Shown: positions 42,927 to 51,384, counted from the first letter of the stretch. The stretch is DNA of 64,000 bases from Sphingobium sp. DEHP117 (GCF_030867385.1 NZ_JAPFBJ010000001.1:186001-250000), one strand, 5' to 3'. Program-made: numbers and translations. Notes: generated by a model not told the origin, from the letters alone.

Positions 42927-43412
42927 ATGCTTCTTGAAAATTCCCACTCCTGGGGCTCCGGTGAGCCTGTTCATCTGCATGAGGCAATCGGCCTTTTAAA
43001 GAAAACGGCTGACGCTGATGCGACGACAGCATCCTTGGAGATTTTGCTGGTCGAAGATGATGACGCGGACGCATATCTCATCGAGACGGCTCTCTCAAAA
43101 ATTCCGGAAGTCAAAGCGGTGGTGCGGGCACGCGACGGCGTCGAGGCACTGACCATTGTAGATGGACGAAAACACCAGATCCACATGGCGATCGTCGACC
43201 TGCGCATGCCCCGCAAGGATGGTTTCGAGCTTCTTGCCGAACTCGACGCGCGCATATTGGCAGACTTTCCTTCGGTAGTTCTCAGTTCTTCGCGCGCGCA
43301 ATTAGATGTTTATCGCGCCGGGAAAAAGGGTGCGTGGAAATATTTAACCAAGCAGAGCAGCGTAGCGAGGATGACGAGATCATTGAAGCGTGTCATCCGC
43401 GCGGTAAGCTAG
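42927..43412 (+). CDS. Stand-alone response regulator (Rcp1-like receiver)
   Basis: A 161-residue single-domain receiver with a ~35-residue N-terminal extension. Acidic pocket EILLVEDDDADAYLIETAL (~38-56), phospho-acceptor Asp in MAIVDLRMPRKDGFELL (~92), SVVLSSSRA (Ser/Thr switch) and Lys in WKYLTKQSS. The form LVEDDxxDxxL is typical of Rcp1-type receivers that partner phytochrome-like kinases. Followed closely by a receiver-kinase; part of a four-gene phosphorelay. Confidence 0.88.
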   Translation: MLLENSHSWGSGEPVHLHEAIGLLKKTADADATTASLEILLVEDDDADAYLIETALSKIPEVKAVVRARDGVEALTIVDGRKHQIHMAIVDLRMPRKDGFELLAELDARILADFPSVVLSSSRAQLDVYRAGKKGAWKYLTKQSSVARMTRSLKRVIRAVS

Positions 43413-43486
43413 GTGCATTGAGGGGGTGACCAAAATTATTTTCGCAATATGGAATTTTGCAAATCTTGTCATTGCCCGAGGATTGC

Positions 43487-44626
43487 ATGAAAAATCTGAG
43501 CATACTCTTGATCGATGATGATCTTCTATTCCTTGATATTGTTGAGGACATTGCTCGGACAGCCTTTCCATCAGCTCAAATCGTAACGCTTAACGGAAGT
43601 AGGGATGTAGCACAGATATGCTCTGCCGTATCTTTTGATTGCGTCATTCTCGATTATCAGATGCCTGAGACTGATGGACTGACGACGGCAATTAGCTTGC
43701 GACAAAAATGGCCGTATTTGCCCATTATCCTGATGACATCAGCCGGTGATGAAGAAATTGCAGCACAGGCAGTCCGGGAAAATCTTTCAGATTACATACC
43801 AAAGAGACGGCTCAATATCGATTCCATGCGGCGGATGGTTGATCGCGCAGTACGCATGTCTCAGGCACGCCAGGTCATTGCTCGGCAGCAGCAGGAACTC
43901 GAGATGTTCGCTCACACGCTTGCACATGATTTCCAGCAACCTTTACGGCAAATTGGTACGTTCGTGAAAATGATATCGGATGAACTGGGTAAAAATAACT
44001 CACCTACATTGGCGCGCCATCTGCAATTTCTGCAATCGGCGAGTCAACGTATGTCCGATCTCGTAAATGTCATGTCGGAATACACTTTAATAGATAAACC
44101 AATCGAATGTAGTGCAACACATTTATCGCGAGTCGTCAAAAGATCGATCTCTTTCGTTACTCAATATATTCATGAAAGTGGGGCGTGTGTCCGGATAAAA
44201 AACGATTGCGTGTTTCTAGCGAATGAAACGCTGATGTGCAGCATCCTGCAGAACCTCATTATAAACGGCATTAAATATAATAACAGCAAAAAGCCAACCA
44301 TTGTAATTGATGGATCACAGCACGATGGCGAATGCTTAATATCGGTTCGAGATAATGGCATTGGTATAGAGGCCGAGTATATCGAAGCGATTTTTTCGCC
44401 CCTATTCAGGATTCACGCTCACAACGAATATCCCGGCACGGGCTTGGGCCTGACGCTTGTTCGCAAGGCGTTGGAAAAGCAACATGGACGAATAACCTGT
44501 CGATCCAATCCGTCGGTTGGATCTGAATTTATCATATCTCTTCCATGTGTGTCACCGATGGTCGAGGAACAAGTAGAACCTGCGATGAGCGACTTCAATG
44601 ACGCGGACGTCGTTTATGTTGTCTAA
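43487..44626 (+). CDS. Receiver-histidine kinase hybrid
   Basis: A 379-residue soluble protein. Receiver domain at the N-terminus (ILLIDDDLLFLDIVEDIA, Asp acceptor in CVILDYQMPETDG ~54, switch ILMTSAGDE, Lys in DYIPKRRL), a short linker, phytochrome-type H-box EMFAHTLAHDFQQPLRQIGTF (~142-162), and an ATPase domain (NLIINGIKYNN, VRDNGIGIEAEY, GTGLGLTLVRKAL). A receiver in front of the kinase suggests it is itself controlled by phosphorylation. No membrane segment. Start at 43487 (MKNLSILL). Overlaps the next kinase gene by 29 bp. Noticeably AT-richer than the chromosome. Confidence 0.88.
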   Translation: MKNLSILLIDDDLLFLDIVEDIARTAFPSAQIVTLNGSRDVAQICSAVSFDCVILDYQMPETDGLTTAISLRQKWPYLPIILMTSAGDEEIAAQAVRENLSDYIPKRRLNIDSMRRMVDRAVRMSQARQVIARQQQELEMFAHTLAHDFQQPLRQIGTFVKMISDELGKNNSPTLARHLQFLQSASQRMSDLVNVMSEYTLIDKPIECSATHLSRVVKRSISFVTQYIHESGACVRIKNDCVFLANETLMCSILQNLIINGIKYNNSKKPTIVIDGSQHDGECLISVRDNGIGIEAEYIEAIFSPLFRIHAHNEYPGTGLGLTLVRKALEKQHGRITCRSNPSVGSEFIISLPCVSPMVEEQVEPAMSDFNDADVVYVV

Positions 44627-46076
44627 ATCCATGCCCCGGCAAAGAAACGAGAGTGATCCGAACTCAACAAGAGGCAAGCTCTCACTCAAAGAGCGCTACC
44701 AGCAGCGGAAAATTGATTTGCTGAACTCTCTGAAATCGTTGAGTGGTGAAGGTTTCCCTAGCTTACAGCGGTCCATCGAACTGCAATGTGATCTTCACAA
44801 ACTGGCGGGGTCCGCATCACATTTTGGAGATCAGAAAATTGGCGATCTGTCAGGCTCGTTAGACGAATATTTGCAAAATAGCGGGTCCGAATCCGATCCA
44901 TCATATTTTCGTCGGCTGGTCGCCGAACTGTGCGACGAAATTGAAAAGTCCTTCAACGATCAGATGTCTCATATTTCCTCCAGCCAGGATGTGGTTTGGA
45001 ACAGAGACAGCTACGCAAAGGAAGAATTGCGTGCTGTCATAGACACTATGCTCGATGGACTAATTGTCATTAATGATCGCGGCATAATAAGAGATTTCAC
45101 GCCCGTTTCCGAAAAGCTCTTCGGATATTCTACAGACGAGGTGATCGGTCAAAACATTTCGATGTTGATGCCGGAACCAGATCGTTCGAACCATGATAGC
45201 TATCTCGACAATTACGCCAAGGGCGGATTGGCTAAAATAGTCGGTATTGGACGCGAAGTTATCGGCCAGCGGAAAGATGGCAGCACATTTCCAATGGAAC
45301 TTGGCGTTTCGAGATTCGAGATTGGAGGCAAGAAAAAATATGTCGGGATTTGTCGCGACATAACCCAGCGTAAGCGCGATGAAAAAATCAAAGATGAGTT
45401 TATTTCAACCGTCAGCCATGAATTACGTTCTCCGCTAACATCGCTTCAGGCTTCACTAGGCCTGCTTTTGGCGAGACACGCCCATGATTTGGATGAGCAG
45501 GGAACCCGGCTTCTTTCGCTTGCCCATAATGGCGCGATCCGTCTGTCAGAATTGGTGAACGATATTCTGGATCTGGAAAAAATTGCGGCAGGAAAACTCG
45601 AAATTGTCTTGCAAAGCATTGAGATCGGTCCGCTGGTGCAGGACATTGTTGATCGTCATGCCGGTCTGGCGTTGAGCCATGACGTTCAATTTGAAACGCA
45701 AGTGAATGTAAGCGGCGTGAAAGTTCGGCTTGATCCCAACAGATTTAACCAAGCGCTCGTAAATCTGCTTTCAAACGCCGCCAAATTTTCTGACGCCGGC
45801 GATACAGTTCTGATCAGCGCCGAATTGGATGACCCGACCAACGTTCGCATTGCGGTCAAAGATAACGGACCGGGCATTCCGCTGGCTTTTCAATCGAAGA
45901 TTTTTCAGAGATTTGCGCAGGCCGATTCATCGACGACGAGGCAACAGGGTGGAAGTGGCCTTGGGCTGAACATCACTAAATCCTTGATAGAGGAGTTTGG
46001 TGGAACCGTAAATTTCGAAAGTACGGAAGGTAAGGGCACATCTTTTTATTTTGTACTTCCAGTTGCATTAGATTGA
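44598..46076 (+). CDS. Hpt-PAS histidine kinase with FixL-like sensor domain
   Basis: A soluble 492-residue kinase with an unusual order. N-terminal Hpt-like domain (CDLHKLAGSASHFGDQKIGDL, ~68-88, His ~71), PAS domain ~148-265, H-box FISTVSHELRSPLTSLQASL (~274), ATPase NLLSNAAKFSD, VKDNGPGIP, GGSGLGLNITKSLI. The PAS closely follows the FixL heme-PAS pattern (KLFGYSTDEVIGQNISMLMP, SNHDSYLDNY, GIGREVIGQRKDGSTFPMEL), but the proximal heme histidine expected just before IIGIGR is Lys (LAKIVGIGR). It thus probably does not bind heme in the FixL manner. Translationally coupled to the preceding receiver-kinase; the start may be 44598, 44616 or 44631. Confidence 0.86.
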   Translation: MTRTSFMLSKSMPRQRNESDPNSTRGKLSLKERYQQRKIDLLNSLKSLSGEGFPSLQRSIELQCDLHKLAGSASHFGDQKIGDLSGSLDEYLQNSGSESDPSYFRRLVAELCDEIEKSFNDQMSHISSSQDVVWNRDSYAKEELRAVIDTMLDGLIVINDRGIIRDFTPVSEKLFGYSTDEVIGQNISMLMPEPDRSNHDSYLDNYAKGGLAKIVGIGREVIGQRKDGSTFPMELGVSRFEIGGKKKYVGICRDITQRKRDEKIKDEFISTVSHELRSPLTSLQASLGLLLARHAHDLDEQGTRLLSLAHNGAIRLSELVNDILDLEKIAAGKLEIVLQSIEIGPLVQDIVDRHAGLALSHDVQFETQVNVSGVKVRLDPNRFNQALVNLLSNAAKFSDAGDTVLISAELDDPTNVRIAVKDNGPGIPLAFQSKIFQRFAQADSSTTRQQGGSGLGLNITKSLIEEFGGTVNFESTEGKGTSFYFVLPVALD

Positions 46077-46077
46077 G

Positions 46078-46491
46078 ATGCTAGGAATGATGCGGCCACT
46101 GAAAAAGATACTTTATCTCGAAGACGATGATGTTATCGCGGAATTGGTGATGATATCTCTTATCGAAATATCCGGTTATGACGTGAAGCATTTTAACAAT
46201 GGCACTGCTGCGATAAAATCGGCCACCCGGTTCAAACCTCAATTATGCCTATTTGACGTCATGCTTCCAAAGATGGACGGGCCGAGCACCCTAAATAATA
46301 TCCGACTCATACCAGGTTTTTCGAATGTCCCGGTGATATTTATGACGGCAAAAGCACAAGTTCACCAACAGAAAACCTATATGGACATGGGAGCGCTCGG
46401 CGTAATCCTCAAGCCGTTCGATCCGATCAGTCTCGGTGAACAAATACACGCTCTCTGGCAAGACCGCGGCAGGGGAGAGGCACGAGTTTAA
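46078..46491 (+). CDS. Stand-alone response regulator
   Basis: A 137-residue receiver: KKILYLEDDDVIAELVMISLIE (~9-30), acceptor Asp in QLCLFDVMLPKMDGPSTL (~61), VIFMTAKAQ switch, Lys in GVILKPFDPISLGEQI. No output domain. It starts 1 bp after the Hpt-PAS kinase stop, so it is probably the terminal or shuttle receiver of this relay. Confidence 0.88.
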   Translation: MLGMMRPLKKILYLEDDDVIAELVMISLIEISGYDVKHFNNGTAAIKSATRFKPQLCLFDVMLPKMDGPSTLNNIRLIPGFSNVPVIFMTAKAQVHQQKTYMDMGALGVILKPFDPISLGEQIHALWQDRGRGEARV

Positions 46492-46620
46492 GCTGCGCTG
46501 GGCCTATGGAAATTCCCCCCGCTCAGGGCACAGGAACCACTTATCCAGTTGTAAGCGGGCATTATTGCTGCCGAAGCATATCCGATTTCCCTTGACCATT
46601 CTGGCTGTAGGAGAAGTGTT

Positions 46621-47253
46621 ATGGGACATTCAGACCTTGACCCCGCCATACATGATCGGCGTCCCTGGAATGCCGGTAAAAACGTTGGGGCGAAACGACC
46701 TTTGAAGCCACGCGATATATGGGCGATCCGCTTTTATTTGGATGAACACAAGCGCATCCGTGACCGTGCGCTGTTTGACCTCGCAATCGACAGCAAACTG
46801 CGCGGCTGCGATCTGGTCAAAATAAAGATTGGCGATCTGATGAGCGCAGGTTCTTTTCGTGATCGAGCAACTGTCATCCAGCAGAAGACCGACCGGCCCG
46901 TGCAGTTCGAGATCATGTCAGAAGCACGCAAGAGCCTGACGGCTTGGCTCGACCGGCGCGGCGGAACATTCCGTGACTTCGTTTTTCCGAGCAGGATCGA
47001 TTATCTGGGTCACTTAAGCACGCGGCAATATGCGCGCCTCGTGGACGAATGGGTCTCGACGATCGGTCTCGACAAGCGAGAGTATGGGACGCACTCAATG
47101 CGCAGAACCAAGGCCGCGCTCATTTACAAGGCGACCGGCAATCTTCGCGCGGTGCAGATTCTGCTCGGTCATACCAACATCGAAAATACCGTCAGATATC
47201 TCGGCGTAGATGTCGACGACGCCCTGACGCTATCCGAGCGCACCGAAATTTGA
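46621..47253 (+). CDS. Solo tyrosine recombinase lacking a full core-binding domain
   Basis: A 210-residue catalytic-domain recombinase: Arg in IDSKLRGCDLVKIKIGDL (~61), His-x-x-Arg in GTHSMRRTKAALIY (~160), His in QILLGHTNIENTVRYLGV (~183) and Tyr ~192. The first ~35 residues are too short for an arm/core-binding SAM-like domain. Such small integrases are frequent on sphingomonad plasmids and islands. Partner and target are unknown. Confidence 0.88.
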   Translation: MGHSDLDPAIHDRRPWNAGKNVGAKRPLKPRDIWAIRFYLDEHKRIRDRALFDLAIDSKLRGCDLVKIKIGDLMSAGSFRDRATVIQQKTDRPVQFEIMSEARKSLTAWLDRRGGTFRDFVFPSRIDYLGHLSTRQYARLVDEWVSTIGLDKREYGTHSMRRTKAALIYKATGNLRAVQILLGHTNIENTVRYLGVDVDDALTLSERTEI

Positions 47254-47648
47254 TTATTCACCGGCTTCCCGAAATCTTTGGGGAGCCGGTTCATCCACCT
47301 GAACGAATAGCGGCTATCGGCGGGCCACTCTAGCTCCACGAACGACCGCTATGTCGAAGGATTTCGGGCGCTTGCGTACGAAATTCTAACATGGAGGAAC
47401 CCGCGGGCCCCATGCACTGGTCTATGGGTAAAAGGGCTTTGGGATAGATCTGCCTGGCAGGCGATGCCAAGCTGGGAGGGCTGTCAGGGATCCGATTATC
47501 GCCATGTCGAGCACCGTCAGATTGCGATTGGTGTGTGTTTCGTTGGACCTTTTGCTCGGTGTCAGGATCGAGTTTGGGATTGGTGTGCACTGCCTCACCG
47601 ACCAAGTCGCAGTGACAGTGATCGTTTTGCTGGGCAAGCCATGCCGGA
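47254..47648. other. Intergenic region between recombinase and IS91 transposase
   Basis: No gene recognised in ~395 bp. A stem of 11 pairs (47260-47270 with 47280-47290, one G-T) directly after the recombinase is a likely terminator without a U tract. The left end of the IS91 element must lie here but was not resolved. Confidence 0.4.
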
Positions 47649-48839
47649 TCATGACGCAAGCTCCCGGATCAGCAGCGCCGACGGTGGTGGCGCACGGGGC
47701 TGCCGCCAGCGTTCGAACGTCTCGATGATGATCATGTGACCGCCGCAGCATGGGCATGGCGCGCGATGGTCCTCTGGCTCCTCGGGCAGATCGTCCGGCG
47801 GCACCGCAACATCGAGCAGCTGGCGGGCGAGCGCGAGGCTGGCTTTGCGTGACGAGGCAGCGAGCAGGCCGTAGTGGCGGATGCGATGGAAGCCCCGCGG
47901 CAGGACGTGAAGGAGGAACTGCCGGATAAACTCATCGGCGCTGATGGTCATGACCTGCTGGCGGTCGGGGTCAGCACGACGATAATCCTTATAGCGCATC
48001 GTCACGCCGCGCTCGTCGAACGCGATCAGCCGCCGGTTCGAGATGGCAACACGGTGGGTGTAACGCGACAGATAGGCAAGCACGGCCTGCGGCCCAGCGA
48101 AAGGCGGCTTGGCATAAACCACCCAGCGCTTCTTTCTCAACGGGGCCAGGTGGCGCAGGAACGCACTACGCTCAGCAAGGTGCGCAGCGTTGCTCCGGAA
48201 GAAGAGTCGTCCTGCATCATGAAGTGCCAGTAATCGCATGAGGAACAGACGGCGGAACAGCTTGCCCAGAACCCGCACTGGCAAGAGGAACGCAGGCCGT
48301 GACGATATCCAGCTTGATCGATTGGGCGCGATGCCGCCGCCCGGCACGATCATGTGCACATGCGGATGGTGGGTCATCGCCGAGCCCCATGTGTGGAGCA
48401 CAGCGGTGATGCCGATGCGCGCACCGAGGTGCTTGCGATCGCCAGCGATGGTGAGCATTGTCTCCGATGCCGCCTTGAACAGCAGGTCATAGACCACCGC
48501 CTTGTTCTGGTACGCGATATCCGCGACCTCGGCGGGCAATGTGAAGACGACATGGAAGTAACCGACGGGAAGCAGATCGGCTTCGCGCTCGGCCAGCCAT
48601 GTGCGTGCAGCCGCGCCCTGACACTTGGGACAATGCCGGTTGCGGCAGCTGTTATAGGCGATCCGCCAATGTCCGCAGTCCTCGCAGGCCTCGACATGAC
48701 CGCCAAGCGCAGCAGTGCGACAGTTCTCGATCGCCGTCATCACCTTGAGCTGGTTGAGGCTCAGATGCCCGGCATGGGCGGTCCGATATGCTGGACCAGC
48801 GCTGCGGAAGATGTCGGCGACCTCGAGCGAGGGGCGCAC
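47649..48839 (-). CDS. IS91-family HUH transposase
   Basis: A 396-residue transposase: zinc-binding N-terminus HVEACEDCGHWRIAYNSCRNRHCPKCQ (C-x2-C...H-C-x2-C, ~48-75), HUH motif MTHHPHVHMIVPGGG (~153-167), catalytic Tyr candidates in AYLSRYTHRVAISNRRL (~255), and a C-terminal PCPCCGGHM zinc knuckle. Uses rolling-circle-like transposition. Lies 4 bp after a tyrosine recombinase gene on the same strand, the recurring IS91-plus-integrase pair. Confidence 0.92.
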   Translation of the reverse strand: MRPSLEVADIFRSAGPAYRTAHAGHLSLNQLKVMTAIENCRTAALGGHVEACEDCGHWRIAYNSCRNRHCPKCQGAAARTWLAEREADLLPVGYFHVVFTLPAEVADIAYQNKAVVYDLLFKAASETMLTIAGDRKHLGARIGITAVLHTWGSAMTHHPHVHMIVPGGGIAPNRSSWISSRPAFLLPVRVLGKLFRRLFLMRLLALHDAGRLFFRSNAAHLAERSAFLRHLAPLRKKRWVVYAKPPFAGPQAVLAYLSRYTHRVAISNRRLIAFDERGVTMRYKDYRRADPDRQQVMTISADEFIRQFLLHVLPRGFHRIRHYGLLAASSRKASLALARQLLDVAVPPDDLPEEPEDHRAPCPCCGGHMIIIETFERWRQPRAPPPSALLIRELAS

Positions 48840-48843
48840 CGGC

Positions 48844-49749
48844 TCAGCCGGGAGGCGGCTTGCCTTCCATCAGCGCGATGATCCGGTCGAGCGGGCTGGC
48901 GACCGCCTGGATCGTGCGGGTGGAGACCTTGGTGTAGATCGCGGTGGTGTCGATCTTGCTATGGCCCAGCAGCACCTGGATAACGCGTATATCCACATCC
49001 TGCTCGAGAAGATGGGTGGCAAAGCTGTGCCGCAGCGTGTGAGGGCTGATGCGCCGCTTGATCCCGGCGACCTCGGCGGCTTCCTTCACGGCGCGATGCA
49101 GCTGCCGCGACGAGATCGGGTCGGTGTAGCTGCTGCCCGGAAACAGCCAGCCATGCGGGAACATCACGCCACGCCGCTTGCCCTCGCGCCACCACAGCCG
49201 CAACAGTTCCAGCAACTGCGGGGAAAGCATGGCATTGCGATCCTTGCCGCCCTTGCCCTGTTCGACGCGGATCAGCATGCGCTTGCTGTCAATGTCATCG
49301 ACCTTGAGATACGCGACCTCGGACACGCGCAGGCCGGCACCATAGGCCACGCCCAGCGCCGCCTTGTACTTGATGCCCGGTGCGGCCTCGAGCAGGCGGG
49401 CCGCCTCCTCGACGCTCAAGACCTCGCGCACATTGTCCGGGCGGCGGGTCGCGACCAGACCGCGCGCCAGATCACGCCGTCGCAGCGTGACCGTATAGAA
49501 GAAGCGCAGCGCCGAGACTGCACCGTTGATCGTGCCCGCGCTGGCGCCGCTCTCGTGCTGCTGGATCTGGAAGTTGCGTAGATCCTCGGACGTGGCGGTA
49601 TCTGGCGGGCGCCCCAGCCAGGCAGAAAAGCGCCGCATATGCCGAATATACTGGTCCTGGGTTCGAGGCAGAAGACCCCGCATCATCATGTCATGCTGCA
49701 TACGCTGGCGCAGTGAAGTGACAGGGGCGGTGGTGGAAATGTTAGCCAT
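48844..49749 (-). CDS. Tyrosine recombinase paired with the IS91 transposase
   Basis: A 301-residue XerC/D-like recombinase: SAM-like N-terminal domain (LRQRMQHDMMMRGLLPRTQDQYIRHMRRFSAWL), Arg in YGAGLRVSEVAYLKV (~145), HTLRHSFATHLL (~238), GHSKIDTTAIYTKV with His ~264 and Tyr ~273. Widely found directly upstream of IS91-type transposase genes and probably part of the same element. A 7-bp hairpin (49754-49760/49770-49776) lies across its leader. Confidence 0.9.
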   Translation of the reverse strand: MANISTTAPVTSLRQRMQHDMMMRGLLPRTQDQYIRHMRRFSAWLGRPPDTATSEDLRNFQIQQHESGASAGTINGAVSALRFFYTVTLRRRDLARGLVATRRPDNVREVLSVEEAARLLEAAPGIKYKAALGVAYGAGLRVSEVAYLKVDDIDSKRMLIRVEQGKGGKDRNAMLSPQLLELLRLWWREGKRRGVMFPHGWLFPGSSYTDPISSRQLHRAVKEAAEVAGIKRRISPHTLRHSFATHLLEQDVDIRVIQVLLGHSKIDTTAIYTKVSTRTIQAVASPLDRIIALMEGKPPPG

Positions 49750-49776
49750 GGCAAGTTCCTCTCAGTTGAAGGAACT

Positions 49777-50084
49777 CGCACGCTCAGGCGCCGGACTCGC
49801 CCCGCGCAAAGCCTCACATTATCGCGCTACCTCTCCCCACGCGACTCTCCCGCGAAAGCGGGTTCGTCCATGTCGGCGTTTCGTCATCAACGCTGGCCAG
49901 CCAAGCTAACTATATCGTCTTCTAAACTGATGGATATACTGCCCCGCGAATCGGAGCCGAAGCGACATCGATTCCTGCTTTGGGAATTGAACCCATTTTG
50001 AATTTTGTTCTGATGGACCGATTGATGGAATGGCCTAAACTTTAGGCAAAATTTCAGAGCAATATCAAATCACTAAGTAACCAA
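49777..50084. other. Right-end non-coding region of the island
   Basis: No gene seen. Contains a perfect inverted repeat GCCTAAA-C-TTTAGGC at 50033-50047 close to the right attachment repeat, a possible integrase/excisionase or terminator structure. Confidence 0.4.
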
Positions 50085-50100
50085 TTCGATTCCGGCTCGG
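50085..50100 (+). repeat. attR core: displaced copy of tRNA-Cys end
   Basis: TTCGATTCCGGCTCGG, identical to 23864-23879. Only this fragment of tRNA-Cys is present on this side, as expected for the distal border of a tRNA-targeted island. Confidence 0.8.
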
Positions 50101-50119
50101 TCCATTTAATCGACCCCAC

Positions 50120-50158
50120 AGTTCGGTCGGTTCCGCCTGCATCAAGGTACATGGATGA
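50120..50158 (+). repeat. Second copy of the integrase-proximal repeat, outside attR
   Basis: Copy of 23966-24004 (about 33 of 39 positions equal), starting AGTTCGGTCGGTTCC, but on the chromosomal side of attR. Suggests a scar of an earlier related element in the same tRNA. Confidence 0.55.
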
Positions 50159-50210
50159 ATGGGCGCAGGCTGGCCGTTCAATTGACGCATAGTTGAGGTG
50201 TTATCGCGCT

Positions 50211-51287
50211 TCATGGCCGGGAGGACTGCTCCATGGCGAGGATCGCGCGCTTGCGTTCGACGCCCCAGGCGTAACCCGAGAGTGTGCCATCGTTGCGAAC
50301 GACCCGGTGGCAGGGGATGGCTATCGCCAGTCTATTGGCGGCACATGCGCCTGCGACAGCCCGTATCGCGCTGGGCGCCCCGATCCGCTGGGCGACTTCG
50401 CTATATGAGCGCGTCTCCCCGATCGGAATATCACGCAGCGCCTTCCATACGCGCTGTTGAAACGCAGTGCCGCGCACGTCGAGCGGCAGTTCCAGCCCAA
50501 TCTCGGGTTGTTCCACGAAGCCCACTACCGCAGCGACGACCGCCTCGTAATCGGCGTCTGCACCGATGAGCGTGGCGCACGGGAAACGCTCTTGCAGATC
50601 GCGCGCCAGCAGATCGGGATCGTCGCCGAGAAGGATGGCCGCTACTCCCCTGGGACTGGATGCGACCAGGATGGAGCCGAAGGTTGTTTCGCCGATCGCG
50701 AAGCGGATCTCCTCTTTCGCTCCGCCCTTGCGGAAACTGGATGGTGTCATGCCAAGAAGGCCATTTGAGGCCTCGTAAAAGCGGCCGCTTGAACTGAACC
50801 CGGCATCGTACATCGCTTCCGTGACGCTTATGTCGCGAGACAGTGCCGTGCGCAGGCGCTTCGCGCGATGCGCGGCAGCGTAGCCTCGCGGTGTAAGGCC
50901 GGTATGTGCTTTGAAGATCCGGTGCACATGGCCCGGGCTGACCCCGAGCGCCTCGGCGAGATCGGTCAATGAGGGCCTGGTCTCGCTCGTCTCAATCAGC
51001 CGACATGCCTTCGTAACGAATTCTGCGGTCGCGATCGCGGCGGGCGGCCCATCAGGCTTGCACCGCCTGCACGCCCGGAAGCCGGTCTGCCGCGCGCTCT
51101 CAAGCGTGTCATGGATGGTCACATTGCCGGGATTACAGGCTCGCGAAGGGCAGGACGGCCGACAATAGATGCCGGTCGTGCTGACCGTGTACCAGAATTC
51201 CCCATCAGCGGTTTTGTCGCGCGCGACGATCCGTGCCCATCGCGGATCGGCTAGTATTACCTCTGCCTGCTTGTCCTGACTGCTCAT
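50211..51287 (-). CDS. ada: Ada: alkylation-response regulator and O6-methylguanine methyltransferase
   Basis: A 358-residue bifunctional protein. The N-terminal zinc/methylphosphotriester domain (TTGIYCRPSCPSRACNPGN, FRACRRCKPD, ~30-75) and an AraC-type helix-turn-helix (LTDLAEALGVSPGHVHRIFKAHTGLTPRGY, ~97-127) are followed by the methyltransferase domain with active-site PCHRV (~331) and the flanking NRLAIAIPCHRVVRNDG. Accepts methyl groups from damaged DNA and activates the adaptive response. Start at 51287 with GAGAGA upstream. First core gene to the right of the island. Confidence 0.95.
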   Translation of the reverse strand: MSSQDKQAEVILADPRWARIVARDKTADGEFWYTVSTTGIYCRPSCPSRACNPGNVTIHDTLESARQTGFRACRRCKPDGPPAAIATAEFVTKACRLIETSETRPSLTDLAEALGVSPGHVHRIFKAHTGLTPRGYAAAHRAKRLRTALSRDISVTEAMYDAGFSSSGRFYEASNGLLGMTPSSFRKGGAKEEIRFAIGETTFGSILVASSPRGVAAILLGDDPDLLARDLQERFPCATLIGADADYEAVVAAVVGFVEQPEIGLELPLDVRGTAFQQRVWKALRDIPIGETRSYSEVAQRIGAPSAIRAVAGACAANRLAIAIPCHRVVRNDGTLSGYAWGVERKRAILAMEQSSRP

Positions 51288-51384
51288 GATGCTCTCTCTT
51301 TGCAAATCAGGATCAGCCTAGCGGGTTCATCATATCGCGAAACTCCGACTCTTGCTCTCAAATCCAATCTCGTGAGGCAATCGC

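Larger units (their letters stand above)
23864..50100. mobile_element. 26-kb genomic island integrated at tRNA-Cys (IME-like)
   Basis: Bounded by a 16-bp direct repeat of the tRNA-Cys 3' end (23864-23879 and 50085-50100), with a tyrosine integrase 164 bp inside the left border. It carries AlpA-like, ribbon-helix-helix and relaxase genes but no conjugation apparatus, so it is best described as an integrative and mobilizable element or a remnant of a larger one. Cargo is mosaic: helicase/HNH pair, catabolic block, AT-richer phosphorelay, IS1380, IS91. Flanking genes are core functions. Confidence 0.8.

Noticed and set aside
42562-43074. 170-residue minus-strand frame across the IS1380-signalling gap
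   Set aside because: Overlaps the receiver gene antisense, no motif, no start signal; may be decayed DNA but cannot be supported as a gene.
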